Shown here one piece after another: positions 33,354-41,972 of a stretch of DNA of 64,000 nt. The notes under the pieces were generated by a model, which was given only the letters and a program-made list of their open reading frames with translations, was not told the DNA's origin and did not search any database. Made by a program: the position numbers and the translations under genes. Each line of letters opens with the position of its first letter. The stretch's first letter is position 1. Origin of the DNA: Rhodospirillum rubrum ATCC 11170 (GTDB taxonomy: Bacteria; Pseudomonadota; Alphaproteobacteria; Rhodospirillales; Rhodospirillaceae); contig NC_007643.1 of NCBI RefSeq assembly GCF_000013085.1, positions 1,907,001 to 1,971,000 on the forward strand, given 5' to 3'.

Positions 33354-33680
33354 ATGTCGCTCTCGTCGCCAGAACCCTTGAATGCCGCCCATGATCTTTC
33401 CGGCTTCGCCTGCGGCAAGCCCGCCCTTGATCCTTGGCTGAAAACCCGGGCCCTCTCCAAGCAGGAAAAGGGCTTCACCGTTGTGATGGTCGTTCACGAT
33501 GCGCAGCGGGTTATCGGCTATTACGGGGTGGCGCCAACCGCGGTGGTATCGACCGTCCCACCCAGATCGATCAAAACCGGTCAGCCGCCCAATCCGATAC
33601 CCTGTTTGCTGTTGGGTCAAGAAGCGGCGGGCCTGGAAGCGGCGGGCCATCCTACCCCATCTCCGCCAGCAACAGCCTGA
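33354..33680 (+). pseudogene. GNAT-family (TacT-like) toxin, C-terminally truncated
   Basis: The first 85 residues match TacT-type acetyltransferase toxins: LSSPEPLNAAHDLSGFACGK, PALDPWLKTRAL and VIGYYGVAPTAVV. The normal continuation, with the acetyl-CoA pyrophosphate loop (Q/RxxGxG/A) and catalytic tyrosine region, is missing; the frame instead runs into Ala/Pro-rich sequence overlapping the 3' end of the convergent TPR gene. Functional toxins are about 160-180 residues. An AAGCGGCGGGCC duplication near 33622-33645 marks the break. The remnant should be inactive. Confidence 0.7.
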
Positions 33681-34764
33681 CCATGTCGCGGTAAAGGCGG
33701 TCGTCGTATTTCGATTGGGAGCAGAAGCTCCACAGCGCGGCGTCGGGCGGGTTCTCATACAGGCGATAGAGCCGGTCGGGCCAGTCGCCCAGGCGGAAGG
33801 CGGGGCTTTGGGTTTGGCGGGCGGCGATCGCCACCGCCAGGGCGAACTGGTCGATCATCCAGCCCAATCCGTTGACCGTCAGCGCCTGGCGGGCCAGCAG
33901 CGTCGCCACATGGGCGGCGAAGGCCCGGGCCTCGTCGGTGGGGGCGAGGCCGACGCAGCTGGCCGAATACCGCCAGAGCGGCCCCAGGGGAAACAGGCCG
34001 GAATCCTTGAGCGCCACGTCCCACCCAGCCCGCCAACCGCCCTCCGGGCCCGGGGGGCGCCAATCGTCGGGGCCGAGCAACGGCTTGCACATCAGGCTGT
34101 CGGCATCAAGAACGACGACGGGAACGCGTCCGGCGCGCGCCTGCTGCTCATCCAAAATCGCCGGCAGGCGCATGAAGCGCAGGCAGGCCAGATAGGTGCG
34201 CTGGGCCTCGGGCGCGCGGAGGGCGGGGGGCAGGTGCTCCAGGGAAAACGACAGGGTGATCGCCCGCAGCCCGCCGATCAGCCGTTCGAGCAGATCAAGG
34301 GCGGGGGTCGTCGGGGCGATCAGGTGAAGGTGCAGGCCCCAACCCGGCGCCGCCTTGTCCATCGACAGCGCCAGGGCGGCGCCGAAATCCAGGAAATAGG
34401 CGCTGTCGCAGCCAACCACCGCCAGCGGACCGCTATGGGCTGGCGGGATAATCATGCTCATCTCGGGCAATTGGCCAAGGAAGGGGGCGGGATCGAGGGC
34501 GGTTTCCACGTCGCCCGGGCGCAGCAAGCCGCCCAGGGTATAGGCCCGGTCGATGGCGGCGGCCCGGGCATAGGCCGCGCGGGTCTCTTCCCAGCGCTGG
34601 GCGAAGAACAAGGCCGAGCCTAGGGCGAACCAGCCCAGAGCATCGTCGGGGCTGGCGGCCAGATGACCGCGAAAGGCGGTGATCGCCCCGGCGATATCGC
34701 CGGCCCGCAACAAGGCCTCGCCGGTGCGATACCCGGAGCCCGGTATTTCTGGTGTCTCGCTCAT
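33652..34764 (-). CDS. TPR-containing protein with glycosyltransferase-like region
   Basis: 370 residues. Residues 10-75 are two TPR-like helical repeats (GEALLRAGDIAGAITAFRGH and ALGWFALGSALFFAQRWEET). The rest, from about 100, has a Rossmann-like beginning (GPLAVVGCDSAYFLDFG) and VPVVVLDADSLM near 205, reminiscent of the DxD region of nucleotide-sugar glycosyltransferases, but with a single acidic pair. A catalytic role is unproven. ATG 34764 starts just before the first repeat; a longer frame reaches 34794. It marks the return to core-like composition after the island. Confidence 0.75.
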   Translation of the reverse strand: MSETPEIPGSGYRTGEALLRAGDIAGAITAFRGHLAASPDDALGWFALGSALFFAQRWEETRAAYARAAAIDRAYTLGGLLRPGDVETALDPAPFLGQLPEMSMIIPPAHSGPLAVVGCDSAYFLDFGAALALSMDKAAPGWGLHLHLIAPTTPALDLLERLIGGLRAITLSFSLEHLPPALRAPEAQRTYLACLRFMRLPAILDEQQARAGRVPVVVLDADSLMCKPLLGPDDWRPPGPEGGWRAGWDVALKDSGLFPLGPLWRYSASCVGLAPTDEARAFAAHVATLLARQALTVNGLGWMIDQFALAVAIAARQTQSPAFRLGDWPDRLYRLYENPPDAALWSFCSQSKYDDRLYRDMVRLLLAEMG

Positions 34765-34844
34765 GGCGCCTATACGACGTCCCTCGCCCCTCAAACCGAA
34801 TCCCTCAAGGCTGTCCCTTTTCTACACGCTCCGCAGCGCCCGCG

Positions 34845-36011
34845 TCACGGCCGGCGCGATGGGGGCGCCGTGCCGCCGCGGCGCAGGCAGAAGGTGGCCG
34901 CCACGACCAAGGCCAGGGCGGCGATGATCAACGGCGTGTCAAAGGAGGCCGTGCGCCGGTAAAGCGCGTTTGCCATCAACGGACCGATGATCTGACCGAC
35001 GCCATAGGACGCGGTCATGATCGCCAGCATGTTGAAACGGACCTTCCCCGCCAGTTTGCGGGCGGCAGGCATGGCGATGGTCACCGTGCCCATGAAGGTT
35101 CCGCCAACCAGGATGGCGCTGAAAATGAAGCTGGCGGGCGTGTGGAGGACGGGCAAGGTGACGCCGATGGCCTGAACCCCCAAGTTGGCCAGCAGGCTGC
35201 GGCGCGTGCCCCAGCGGTCATGCAAGGCGTGCCAGAGGAAGCACGACGGCACGGCGCCCAGCCCGAACACCGCCCAGATATGGGCGGGATCGATCGCGGC
35301 GAAAGCGGTCCGCACCAGCAACGGCAGATAAGTCGCGGTGATGATGTAACCAAGACCGGCAAGGCCATAGATCACGATCAACCGTGTCGCGCCAAGCGAT
35401 GGCCTGGGCCGGGCGTCGGCGGCGCGGGGGGAGGGCGGCTCTTGGTGCGTCTGTGCGCCCTCGGCGCGACGCTGCAGGGCGATCGAGACGCCGCCGAGGG
35501 CCAGAGCAGCGATCGCCAGCATCAGCCAGATCGCCCGGCTCGACAACAAGCCCTGATGGCCGGCCGCGATCATCTCCGCCGAAAGAAAAATGCCGATGCC
35601 GACGCCGGAGAAGAGGAACGGCGCGCCGTGGTGATGCCCCTGGTCATGGATCAGCCAGTGGGAGGCGGCGACGATGGCGAAGGCGCTCGACAGGCCGGCG
35701 ACGCCGCGAAGGGCGACGATCAGTCCTTCCGTCAGCGGCAGGGCCAGCAGGCCGAGCAGGGCAACCGTCGTGACCACGGCCAAGGTACAAAGCTTGCGGC
35801 TTGGCATGCCCAACGGCAGCGCCGCCAGAAGCGCACCGAGAAGATAGCCGGCATAATTGGCCGAGGCGGCATAGGAGCCGCCCGCGACCGAGATCTGCTG
35901 GTCGGCCACCATCAGCGGGTACAGACCGGTGAAGGCGAAGCGACCAAAGCCCATGCCGATGACCAACACCAGGGCCGCGGCGATTGTCGCCGTTTGGTCA
36001 GCCCGCTCCAT
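34845..36011 (-). CDS. MFS transporter, YbfB/YjiJ-like
   Basis: 388 residues, about 12 membrane helices. The N-terminus has ALVLVIGMGFGRFAFTGLYP, the signature of the YbfB/YjiJ MFS branch, with MPSRKL in the loop between helices 2 and 3 and a second half starting near ATRLIVIYGLAGLGYII. Substrate unknown. Its start codon lies 14 bases inside the 3' end of the upstream LysR gene, with GGAGGAAG as ribosome binding site, so both are made from one mRNA and the LysR protein probably controls the pair. Confidence 0.87.
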   Translation of the reverse strand: MERADQTATIAAALVLVIGMGFGRFAFTGLYPLMVADQQISVAGGSYAASANYAGYLLGALLAALPLGMPSRKLCTLAVVTTVALLGLLALPLTEGLIVALRGVAGLSSAFAIVAASHWLIHDQGHHHGAPFLFSGVGIGIFLSAEMIAAGHQGLLSSRAIWLMLAIAALALGGVSIALQRRAEGAQTHQEPPSPRAADARPRPSLGATRLIVIYGLAGLGYIITATYLPLLVRTAFAAIDPAHIWAVFGLGAVPSCFLWHALHDRWGTRRSLLANLGVQAIGVTLPVLHTPASFIFSAILVGGTFMGTVTIAMPAARKLAGKVRFNMLAIMTASYGVGQIIGPLMANALYRRTASFDTPLIIAALALVVAATFCLRRGGTAPPSRRP

Positions 36012-36897
36012 CGCCTTCCTCCTTGAAGTCCGAGAATTCGCCCAGCGTCTCGCGGAAGGCGGCGAAAGCGGACGTCGCGAAGCCGGGGCGGGAGGCGAGG
36101 TACGTGTCGACCGTCCTCAGCGGCTTTTCCTCGACCGCTTCCCGATGATCCATGAGCTCGACCAAGCCGCGCGGCATGACGCTGACGCAAGATCCCGCCG
36201 CCGTGCAGGCGAACATCGCGTGGTAGGACCGAACCTCCTGGATGGCGAACGCCATCTGCCGCCGGCCCTGGTCGGTCAGCCAGTCTTCGGCGAGCCCGCG
36301 GTAGGTGCACCCCGGCGCGAAGGTCGCCAGGGTTCGGGGCTTGATATCTTCGGCTGTGTGGACTTCGGGATGGCCGTGCGGCAGCAGCAAAACCAAGTCC
36401 TCGCGGAATACCGGCACCGTGTCGAGGGGGGTAGGCCCGAGCCACCCCTCGCCCGAGGGCAGGGCGATCAGCGCGCAATCGATCCGCCGCGCCAGAACCG
36501 CCTCGATCAGGGGACGGGTCGGCGCGGTCGTCAGCTCGATCCTCACCTGCGGCCAAGCGGCGCTGTAGCGGGCGAGCGGGGCGGGGAGCCGGCTGGCGAC
36601 CGCGCATTCCATTGAGCCGACGCGCAAGGTTCCAAACGGAGCGAGCGGCTTGACACGCTGTTGCGCCTCCTCGGCCAAATTCAGAATGCGCTCGGCATAG
36701 TCGAGATAGGTCTCGCCTGCCGCCGTCAACACCATGCGCTTCTTGTCGCGTTGAAACAGCGCCACGCCGATTTCCGCCTCGAGCTGCTGAACGCGGGTCG
36801 TGACATTCGAGGGAACCCGGCCAAGCAGTTCGGCGGCGCGGGTGACGCTCTGTTCGCGGGCCACCGTGCGAAAGACCGCTAGCGCGGCGAGGTCCAT
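35998..36897 (-). CDS. LysR-family transcription regulator
   Basis: 299 residues. The winged HTH covers residues 1-60 (LAALAVFRTVAREQSVTRAAELLGRVPSNVTTRVQQLE, partly shown), followed by the linker helix and a periplasmic-binding-type effector domain from about 88. ATG 36897 is used because GGAG stands nine bases upstream; the frame also has an ATG at 36912. A GAATTA/TAATTC inverted repeat at 36917-36938 just upstream is a possible binding site. It is co-directional with, and overlaps, the MFS gene, rather than divergent as LysR genes often are. Confidence 0.92.
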   Translation of the reverse strand: MDLAALAVFRTVAREQSVTRAAELLGRVPSNVTTRVQQLEAEIGVALFQRDKKRMVLTAAGETYLDYAERILNLAEEAQQRVKPLAPFGTLRVGSMECAVASRLPAPLARYSAAWPQVRIELTTAPTRPLIEAVLARRIDCALIALPSGEGWLGPTPLDTVPVFREDLVLLLPHGHPEVHTAEDIKPRTLATFAPGCTYRGLAEDWLTDQGRRQMAFAIQEVRSYHAMFACTAAGSCVSVMPRGLVELMDHREAVEEKPLRTVDTYLASRPGFATSAFAAFRETLGEFSDFKEEGDGAG

Positions 36898-37352
36898 GGA
36901 TAAATTCTCCATTGGCGAATTAGAAAGTTCATTAATTCTCTAAAAAAGAATAACTGTCCATTGAAATCCCCGGATCGGGAACCGGCACATGACGGTGCCG
37001 GCGAAAGCACGGGCTTTGCGATTGGCTGTTGACGGCGACCTGTGGCTGGGCTTGCTTAGCCTAAGGCTCCGTTTCCCCCGCCGCCCCGGGGGCCGCCTTT
37101 TGTCCCATTCATGACGCTTAAAAGAAGTTTTTACTAGGAACCAACGGCGCTGGGGTTGACCCGGTTCCAGGTTTACGGCATCCCCATATCCTTACGGACT
37201 AGATCCGTCCGCTTCGACGCCTGGCAGACCAGATCATCTTGCGCCCAATGAGATTGATTTGGCGCGCACACCCTGATCCGAAGGCAAGAAAAGCAGAGCG
37301 GCGAGAGCCGGGAAACCGGTCTTCCTTCGCGCTGGCCACCCCAGGGGGATGC
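36898..37352. other. Divergent intergenic region
   Basis: About 455 bases between the LysR gene and the GGDEF gene. It contains the GAATTA-N10-TAATTC inverted repeat (36917-36938) near the LysR start and a CCGGCAC/GTGCCGG hairpin at 36982-37001. No credible gene was seen. Confidence 0.45.
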
Positions 37353-38654
37353 ATGCTGTTTGACAGGACCATCGATGTCCTTCTTGTCGAAGACAATCCC
37401 GGTGACAGCCGGCTGATTCAGATCAACCTGTCCGAACAGCATGAGGTGCGCTTCCGCGTGCGGGTCTGCGAGGATCTGGCCAGCGCCTGCGCGTGCCTTG
37501 CCTCCGCCCGCTTCGATGTCGTGCTTCTCGATCTTTTTTTGCCCGATAGCCAGGGGCTGCGCACGCTTGAGCGGCTGATGGTCGCCACCAACGAGATCCC
37601 GGTGGTGGTGATGTCGGGGCTTGATGATTTCACCACCGCCATGCAGGCGGTTCAGCAGGGCGCCCAGGACTATCTGGTCAAGGGCAAGGGCGATGGCGAA
37701 CTGGTCCGCCGGGCGATCTTGCACGCCATCGAACGCCAGCGCTTTCGCCGCCAGTTGCTGATGGCGGAAGCGGCCTTTCGTCATACGGACACCGGGATGA
37801 TGGTGACCGATGCCCATGGCGTGGTCGTCCGCGTCAATCCGGCCTTCCTCGATGTGACCGGCTATGGCGCCGACGAGGTGGTCGGCCGGATGGCGCCGTT
37901 CCTGCGTTCGGATGTTCACGACGGCGATTTTTACCGCGACATCTGGAAGCGCCTGGGCGAGACCTCGACCTGGGAGGGCGAGATCTGGACGCGCCGCCGC
38001 AATGGCGAGATCGCCCCGGACTGGTTGCGGATCAATGGCGTCACCGATCCGAGCGGCGGGGTCGTCGGCTATGTCGTGGTCTTTTCCGACATCACCTTCC
38101 GCCGCCGGGCCGAGGAGGAGCTGGTCCGTCAGGCGACCACCGATCCGCTGACCGGCCTGCCCAATCGCGCCCTTTTCCAGAAGCTTCTGGTCTCGGGCCT
38201 CGAACGGGCCCGGCGTTATGACCGCCATCTTGGTTTGTTGTTCGTCGATATCGACGGCTTCAAACAGGTCAACGACCGCTTCGGACACGAGGGCGGCGAC
38301 GAGGTGCTGCGCGAGGTCGCCCGCCGCTTGCGCCGCGCCGTGCGGGTATCGGACGAGGTCGCCCGCCTGGGGGGCGACGAGTTCACCTTGCTGCTAAGCG
38401 AGGTCAAGGCGGAAAGCGATGTCGAAACCGTCGCGGCCAAGGTGGTCCAGGTTCTGGGCGAGGCCTTTTCGATCGAGGATCAGCCGCTGGTCCTGTCGGC
38501 GAGCGTCGGGGTCGCCCTTTCGCCCGCCGACGGCCGCGACGCCGAAAGCCTGCTGCGCGCCGCCGACGAGGCCATGTACCGGGCCAAGCGCGGCGGCAAG
38601 AACCGCTATGCCCTGGCCTCGGCCGCCCCGGGTCAAACGCCGCCGCCCCGATAA
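37353..38654 (+). CDS. Receiver-PAS-GGDEF diguanylate cyclase
   Basis: 433 residues. A receiver domain (1-120) has acidic residues in LLVEDNPGDS, the phosphorylatable aspartate in FDVVLLDLFLPDS (Asp60) and YLVKGKG lysine. A PAS domain (about 130-260) begins FRHTDTGMMVTDAHG. The GGDEF domain (about 270-425) has RLGGDEFTLL with an intact GGDEF site, and RVSD five residues before it forms a c-di-GMP inhibitory I-site. It should make c-di-GMP in response to phosphorylation and a PAS signal. ATG 37353 follows AGGGGGA. A single-domain receiver and a hemerythrin follow. Confidence 0.92.
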   Translation: MLFDRTIDVLLVEDNPGDSRLIQINLSEQHEVRFRVRVCEDLASACACLASARFDVVLLDLFLPDSQGLRTLERLMVATNEIPVVVMSGLDDFTTAMQAVQQGAQDYLVKGKGDGELVRRAILHAIERQRFRRQLLMAEAAFRHTDTGMMVTDAHGVVVRVNPAFLDVTGYGADEVVGRMAPFLRSDVHDGDFYRDIWKRLGETSTWEGEIWTRRRNGEIAPDWLRINGVTDPSGGVVGYVVVFSDITFRRRAEEELVRQATTDPLTGLPNRALFQKLLVSGLERARRYDRHLGLLFVDIDGFKQVNDRFGHEGGDEVLREVARRLRRAVRVSDEVARLGGDEFTLLLSEVKAESDVETVAAKVVQVLGEAFSIEDQPLVLSASVGVALSPADGRDAESLLRAADEAMYRAKRGGKNRYALASAAPGQTPPPR

Positions 38655-38752
38655 CCCCCCGCCTTACAAGGGAGTTGCGGTGTGGACGAAAAGCGAGGTA
38701 AGACGGGGCGTTGGCTCATGGCTTTGCCCGATGGGTAAAAAAGGACCCGCTA

Positions 38753-39172
38753 ATGGATATCCTTTTGGTCGAAGATAATCCCGGTGATGCGCGCTTGGCG
38801 TCCGAGGCGTTCAAGGAGGGAGGGCTGCCGACCAACCTGCATGTGGTTCAAGACGGTATCGAGGCGATGGCCTTTTTGCGCCGTGAACGGCTTTATGCCG
38901 GCGTTCCACGGCCCGACCTGATCTTGCTCGACCTCAATCTTCCGCGTAAGGATGGTCGGGAAGTTCTTGAAGAACTTAAGGAAGATCCGAACCTTAAGCG
39001 TATTCCGGTGATCGTTCTGACCACCTCGCAAGCCGAGGTCGATATCATCCGCAGCTACGACCTGCACGCCAATTGCTATATCGTGAAGCCGGTCGACTTC
39101 GATCAGTTCATCGACGTGGTGCGCGGGATCGAGCAGTTCTGGTGCACCCTGGTGAAACTGCCGCCGCGCTGA
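38753..39172 (+). CDS. Rcp1-type single-domain response regulator
   Basis: 139-residue receiver protein: DILLVEDNPGDARLASEAF at the N-terminus, phospho-aspartate in DLILLDLNLPRKDGREVLEE near residue 62, VLTTS and the lysine in YIVKPVDFDQF. The NPGD and long alpha1 are typical of Rcp1/phytochrome-type regulators. There is no output domain. ATG 38753 is used for AAAAAGGA upstream. It follows the GGDEF gene by 98 bases and likely belongs to the same signalling system; the partner kinase is not in the window. Confidence 0.9.
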   Translation: MDILLVEDNPGDARLASEAFKEGGLPTNLHVVQDGIEAMAFLRRERLYAGVPRPDLILLDLNLPRKDGREVLEELKEDPNLKRIPVIVLTTSQAEVDIIRSYDLHANCYIVKPVDFDQFIDVVRGIEQFWCTLVKLPPR

Positions 39173-39194
39173 CCGACTCGCCACGCGCCGCCCG

Positions 39195-39641
39195 TCACGA
39201 TGAACTCGTCGAGGGGGCGGAGCGGCGGGTGATGGTCTTGGCGACCGATTGCAGAACCTCGCCCATCTTCATGTCCTCGCGCAGGATATGGCGCACCAGC
39301 CAGTCCGACAGGAAATCGGCCATCGCCGTGAAATTGAACCGCTCGGGCGCCTCAAGGTATTGGCTTTGAAAAGCCAGAAGGCGGCTGACCAGGGCGGCGT
39401 GCATCTCCTTGTGCTTGTCAAGCTCGGCATAGCCGGCCAACCGCATCAGCCGTTCCTCGATCTGGAAATGATATTCCGTATACCGCACCAACTCGGTGAA
39501 GAGGGCGGGGACCTCCGAGGGGTTGACCTGCCCGGCGGCCACACCGTGAAAGCGGTTGAGTAAATCGAGAAGGGTTTTGTGATCCCAATCCAGGGCGCTG
39601 TTGCCCACGCTCATCTTTTCGGACCACGTAATCTCGACCAT
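39195..39641 (-). CDS. Bacteriohemerythrin
   Basis: 148 residues, four-helix bundle. All seven di-iron ligands of the family are in place: His21 (WDHKTLLDLL), His58 and Glu62 (YTEYHFQIEERLM), His77 and His81 (HKEMH), and His118 and Asp123 (RHILREDMKM). Such proteins bind O2 reversibly in the cytoplasm for storage or sensing. It faces the Rcp1-type receiver convergently with 22 bases between stop codons. Confidence 0.93.
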   Translation of the reverse strand: MVEITWSEKMSVGNSALDWDHKTLLDLLNRFHGVAAGQVNPSEVPALFTELVRYTEYHFQIEERLMRLAGYAELDKHKEMHAALVSRLLAFQSQYLEAPERFNFTAMADFLSDWLVRHILREDMKMGEVLQSVAKTITRRSAPSTSSS

Positions 39642-39761
39642 GCGGGTTCACCTTGGAGGGATACCCCTCCTTTTTGAGGCCGGATCAAGGGAGGCGATCC
39701 AGACGGTTGGCATCAAAATGGTACATTGGATCGTCTCAAACAAGCCAAATGGCGCAAGGAT

Positions 39762-39917
39762 CAGAGGGAGGCGAAAAAGCTCTTTACAAGCTTCCCTCCC
39801 CTGGGGCATATTTTGCAGCGCAGCATGACGGTCCATGCGTTTTTCGCAGTTATGCTGTCTTTCTTGGACGTTTCCTCCCTGAACTTGGGCCGTAGGTAAC
39901 TACGGCCCCTTTTTTTC
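39762..39917 (+). ncRNA. Candidate small RNA ending in a strong terminator
   Basis: A hairpin with GGGAGG and AAAGCT on the left and AGCTT plus CCCTCC on the right spans about 39766-39802, and the stretch ends at the perfect terminator. No coding gene lies on the plus strand before it back to the convergent 39172 stop. The 5' end is unknown; the coordinates mark only the structured part. Confidence 0.4.
39887..39917 (+). terminator. Perfect rho-independent terminator
   Basis: GGGCCGTAG (39887-39895), loop GTAA, CTACGGCCC (39900-39908), then C and seven T. The stem is 9 base pairs without mismatch. It points along the plus strand although no gene precedes it there. Confidence 0.85.
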
Positions 39918-40171
39918 GGCGGTTTCGCCGCGGGCTAAAAGCCCGCCGATTCGCGCCGCTTTTTCCACCGGTTTTGCGGAAATCAGCTATGATCCCCAGA
40001 TCCCACCGGATCGCTCCGGTCGGGCGGAGCGTGGTCATGCCGCAACGGCTAGCCGTGTCGGGGCGAGGGGGTGGTTTCCTTTCGTGGTGACCGGCTTTCC
40101 CGGGCGGTTGGTTGGCTGGGGGCACGTCGCGGCAACGCGGCACCAGCCGATGGTGGAAGGACGCGAATTCA

Positions 40172-40540
40172 ATGGTTTGGAACGACGAGAAGATCGACCG
40201 GCTGAAAAAGCTATGGGCTGACGGCCTGACCACCGGCGAAATCGGCAAAGAGATCGGGGTCTCCAAGAACGCCGTGGTTGGCAAGGCCCACCGGCTGGGT
40301 TTGAAAGGGCGGCCCTCGCCGATCAAACGTACGCAAAAGGAGGCCAAACCCGAACCCAAGATCCGTTCGGTCGTCGATCTGTCGGCCCATACCTGTCGAT
40401 GGCCGATCGGCGATCCGCGGGAACCGGGCTTCCATTTCTGCGGCAAGCCGACGACGCCGGGCAAACCCTATTGCGCCGAGCACGCCTCGATCGCCTATGT
40501 CAGTTCCAACCGCTCCTCCAAGGATGAAGACGCCGCCTAA
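40172..40540 (+). CDS. gcrA: GcrA cell cycle regulator
   Basis: 122 residues. The N-terminal HTH reads MVWNDEKIDRLKKLWADGLT then GEIGKEIGVSKNAVVGKAHR, characteristic of GcrA; the C-terminal sigma-factor-binding part shows CRWPIGDPREPGFHFCGKP and PYCAEHASIAY. In alphaproteobacteria GcrA works with sigma70 at promoters with methylated GANTC sites to set S-phase transcription. ATG 40172 has GAAGGA upstream; the longer frame is not supported. A terminator 255 bases upstream insulates it. Confidence 0.95.
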   Translation: MVWNDEKIDRLKKLWADGLTTGEIGKEIGVSKNAVVGKAHRLGLKGRPSPIKRTQKEAKPEPKIRSVVDLSAHTCRWPIGDPREPGFHFCGKPTTPGKPYCAEHASIAYVSSNRSSKDEDAA

Positions 40541-40587
40541 TCCCGGCTGATCGGGCCCGGGTAGGGGCCCGGACCCCGGCCCGGCGG

Positions 40588-41775
40588 TTACGCCCGCCGG
40601 CGGGTCGCCCCGTCACGGCGAGCGATCAGCGCCAGCAGTCCGATCCCCAGTCCCCCCAGGGCGCACCATAAGGCATCGACCAGGAAGGCCCGCCCTCCCA
40701 GCGCCGCATAGGCGGGACCGGCCAGGGTCATCGCCGCCCCCATGATCATCCCGGCGCAGACCGCCGAATACAGCGCTTGTGCCCGCGCCGCCCGGTCGGT
40801 GGGGATGCTGCGGGTGATGTGGTGCATGGAACCGAGATGGGCGGCGGCGAAGGTCAGGCCGTGCAGGGGCTGGATCAGCGCCAGGATCGCCGGATCGGTG
40901 GTCCAGGCGGTGATCGACCAGCGCGCCACCCCGGCCGCCGCCGCCAGACCCAGCAGGCCGAAGGGCCCGCAAAGCCGGACCAGCGGCGCGCCAAAGGCGA
41001 ACAGCAAAACCTCGGCGACCACCCCTTCGGCCCACAGCAGCCCGACCTGGGTTTCGCCCAGGCCGGCCTTGTGCCAATGCACGCTGCCCAGGGCGTAATA
41101 GGTGGCGTGGCCGGCCTGGATCAGGCCGTCGGAGATCAGGAACAGCACGAAGCGGCCATTGGTCAGCAGCCCGAGCATGCCGCCATCCCTTGGCAAGCGC
41201 CCCCCGCCCAAGCGCGCCCCGCCGGTCGCGCCGCGCCGCCCTTCCGGCGGATCGGGCATGCCCGGCAGCACGGCGAGGACGACGCCGAGCAAGGCGACGA
41301 TCGTCCAGGAAATCACCCCGGCGCCAAAGGCGGCGATCACCGGGCCCAACCCCATGGCCAGGGCGATGAAGCTGACCGATCCCCACAGCCGCACCCGGCC
41401 GTAATCCAGCCCGCCGAAGCGCAGGGCGGCCAGGGTGACGGTTTCGGTCAGCGGCATCAGGGCGGTGAACAGGCTGGAGGCGGCGACGGCCAGGATCAGG
41501 ATCGGCCAGAACCCCTGGACCAGGGCGAGGGCGCCATAGAGCGCCAGACTGGCCGCAGCCAGCCCGAGCATGACGGCGCGCCGCCGTCCCAAGGCGTCGG
41601 CCAGGCTGCCGGCGAGGGGGTTGACCAGGATCTTCGACCAGATCGCCGCTCCGGCGACGATGGCGATCTCGGTGGGGGCCAGCCCGCGATCGGCCAGCCA
41701 CAGCGGCCAAAAGGGCAAGGTGACGCCGACGATGGCGAAAAGGGCCGCATAAAGCAGCGAAAGGCGCAGGGCCAT
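40588..41775 (-). CDS. MFS transporter (3-phenylpropionate/HcaT-like branch)
   Basis: 395 residues, about 12 membrane helices, MFS_1-like family. It starts MALRLSLLYAALFAIVGV, with PFWPLWLADRGL in helix 1 and SLADALGRRRAVMLG as the loop 2-3 signature; GLTFAAAHLGSMHHI near residue 300 resembles HcaT/LacY-like helices. ATG 41775 has GGGAG ten bases upstream and is preferred to the TTG at 41835. Substrate unknown. It is divergent from the acyl-CoA synthetase gene, so an aromatic or short-chain acid substrate is conceivable. Confidence 0.85.
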   Translation of the reverse strand: MALRLSLLYAALFAIVGVTLPFWPLWLADRGLAPTEIAIVAGAAIWSKILVNPLAGSLADALGRRRAVMLGLAAASLALYGALALVQGFWPILILAVAASSLFTALMPLTETVTLAALRFGGLDYGRVRLWGSVSFIALAMGLGPVIAAFGAGVISWTIVALLGVVLAVLPGMPDPPEGRRGATGGARLGGGRLPRDGGMLGLLTNGRFVLFLISDGLIQAGHATYYALGSVHWHKAGLGETQVGLLWAEGVVAEVLLFAFGAPLVRLCGPFGLLGLAAAAGVARWSITAWTTDPAILALIQPLHGLTFAAAHLGSMHHITRSIPTDRAARAQALYSAVCAGMIMGAAMTLAGPAYAALGGRAFLVDALWCALGGLGIGLLALIARRDGATRRRA

Positions 41776-41972
41776 CGGCCAGGAACTCCCGGATGCCAGA
41801 AGGCGAAAGGCGTGGGGGGTGGGCGGCGCTATCAAGACTTGCGCGCCACCGTTGATTGCCCGACGCCGGCGGTATACGACTCTTTATCGCTCGGGAAAAC
41901 CGTCGCCGCCGAACCATGCCGGCGAGAACAAGGCGGAGGCCCGTCCAACAGGCAGGAAAGGTCCCAGCCCAG

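Larger units (their letters stand above)
39642..40171. other. Long intergenic region with candidate small RNA
   Basis: About 530 bases between the hemerythrin and gcrA genes, which diverge. It has no convincing plus-strand gene but ends in a perfect terminator at 39887-39917, with another hairpin at 39760-39800. From 39920 to 40171 it likely holds the gcrA promoter. Confidence 0.5.

Noticed and set aside
39653-39895. 80-residue frame upstream of gcrA
   Set aside because: It ends inside the terminator hairpin and lacks coding character.
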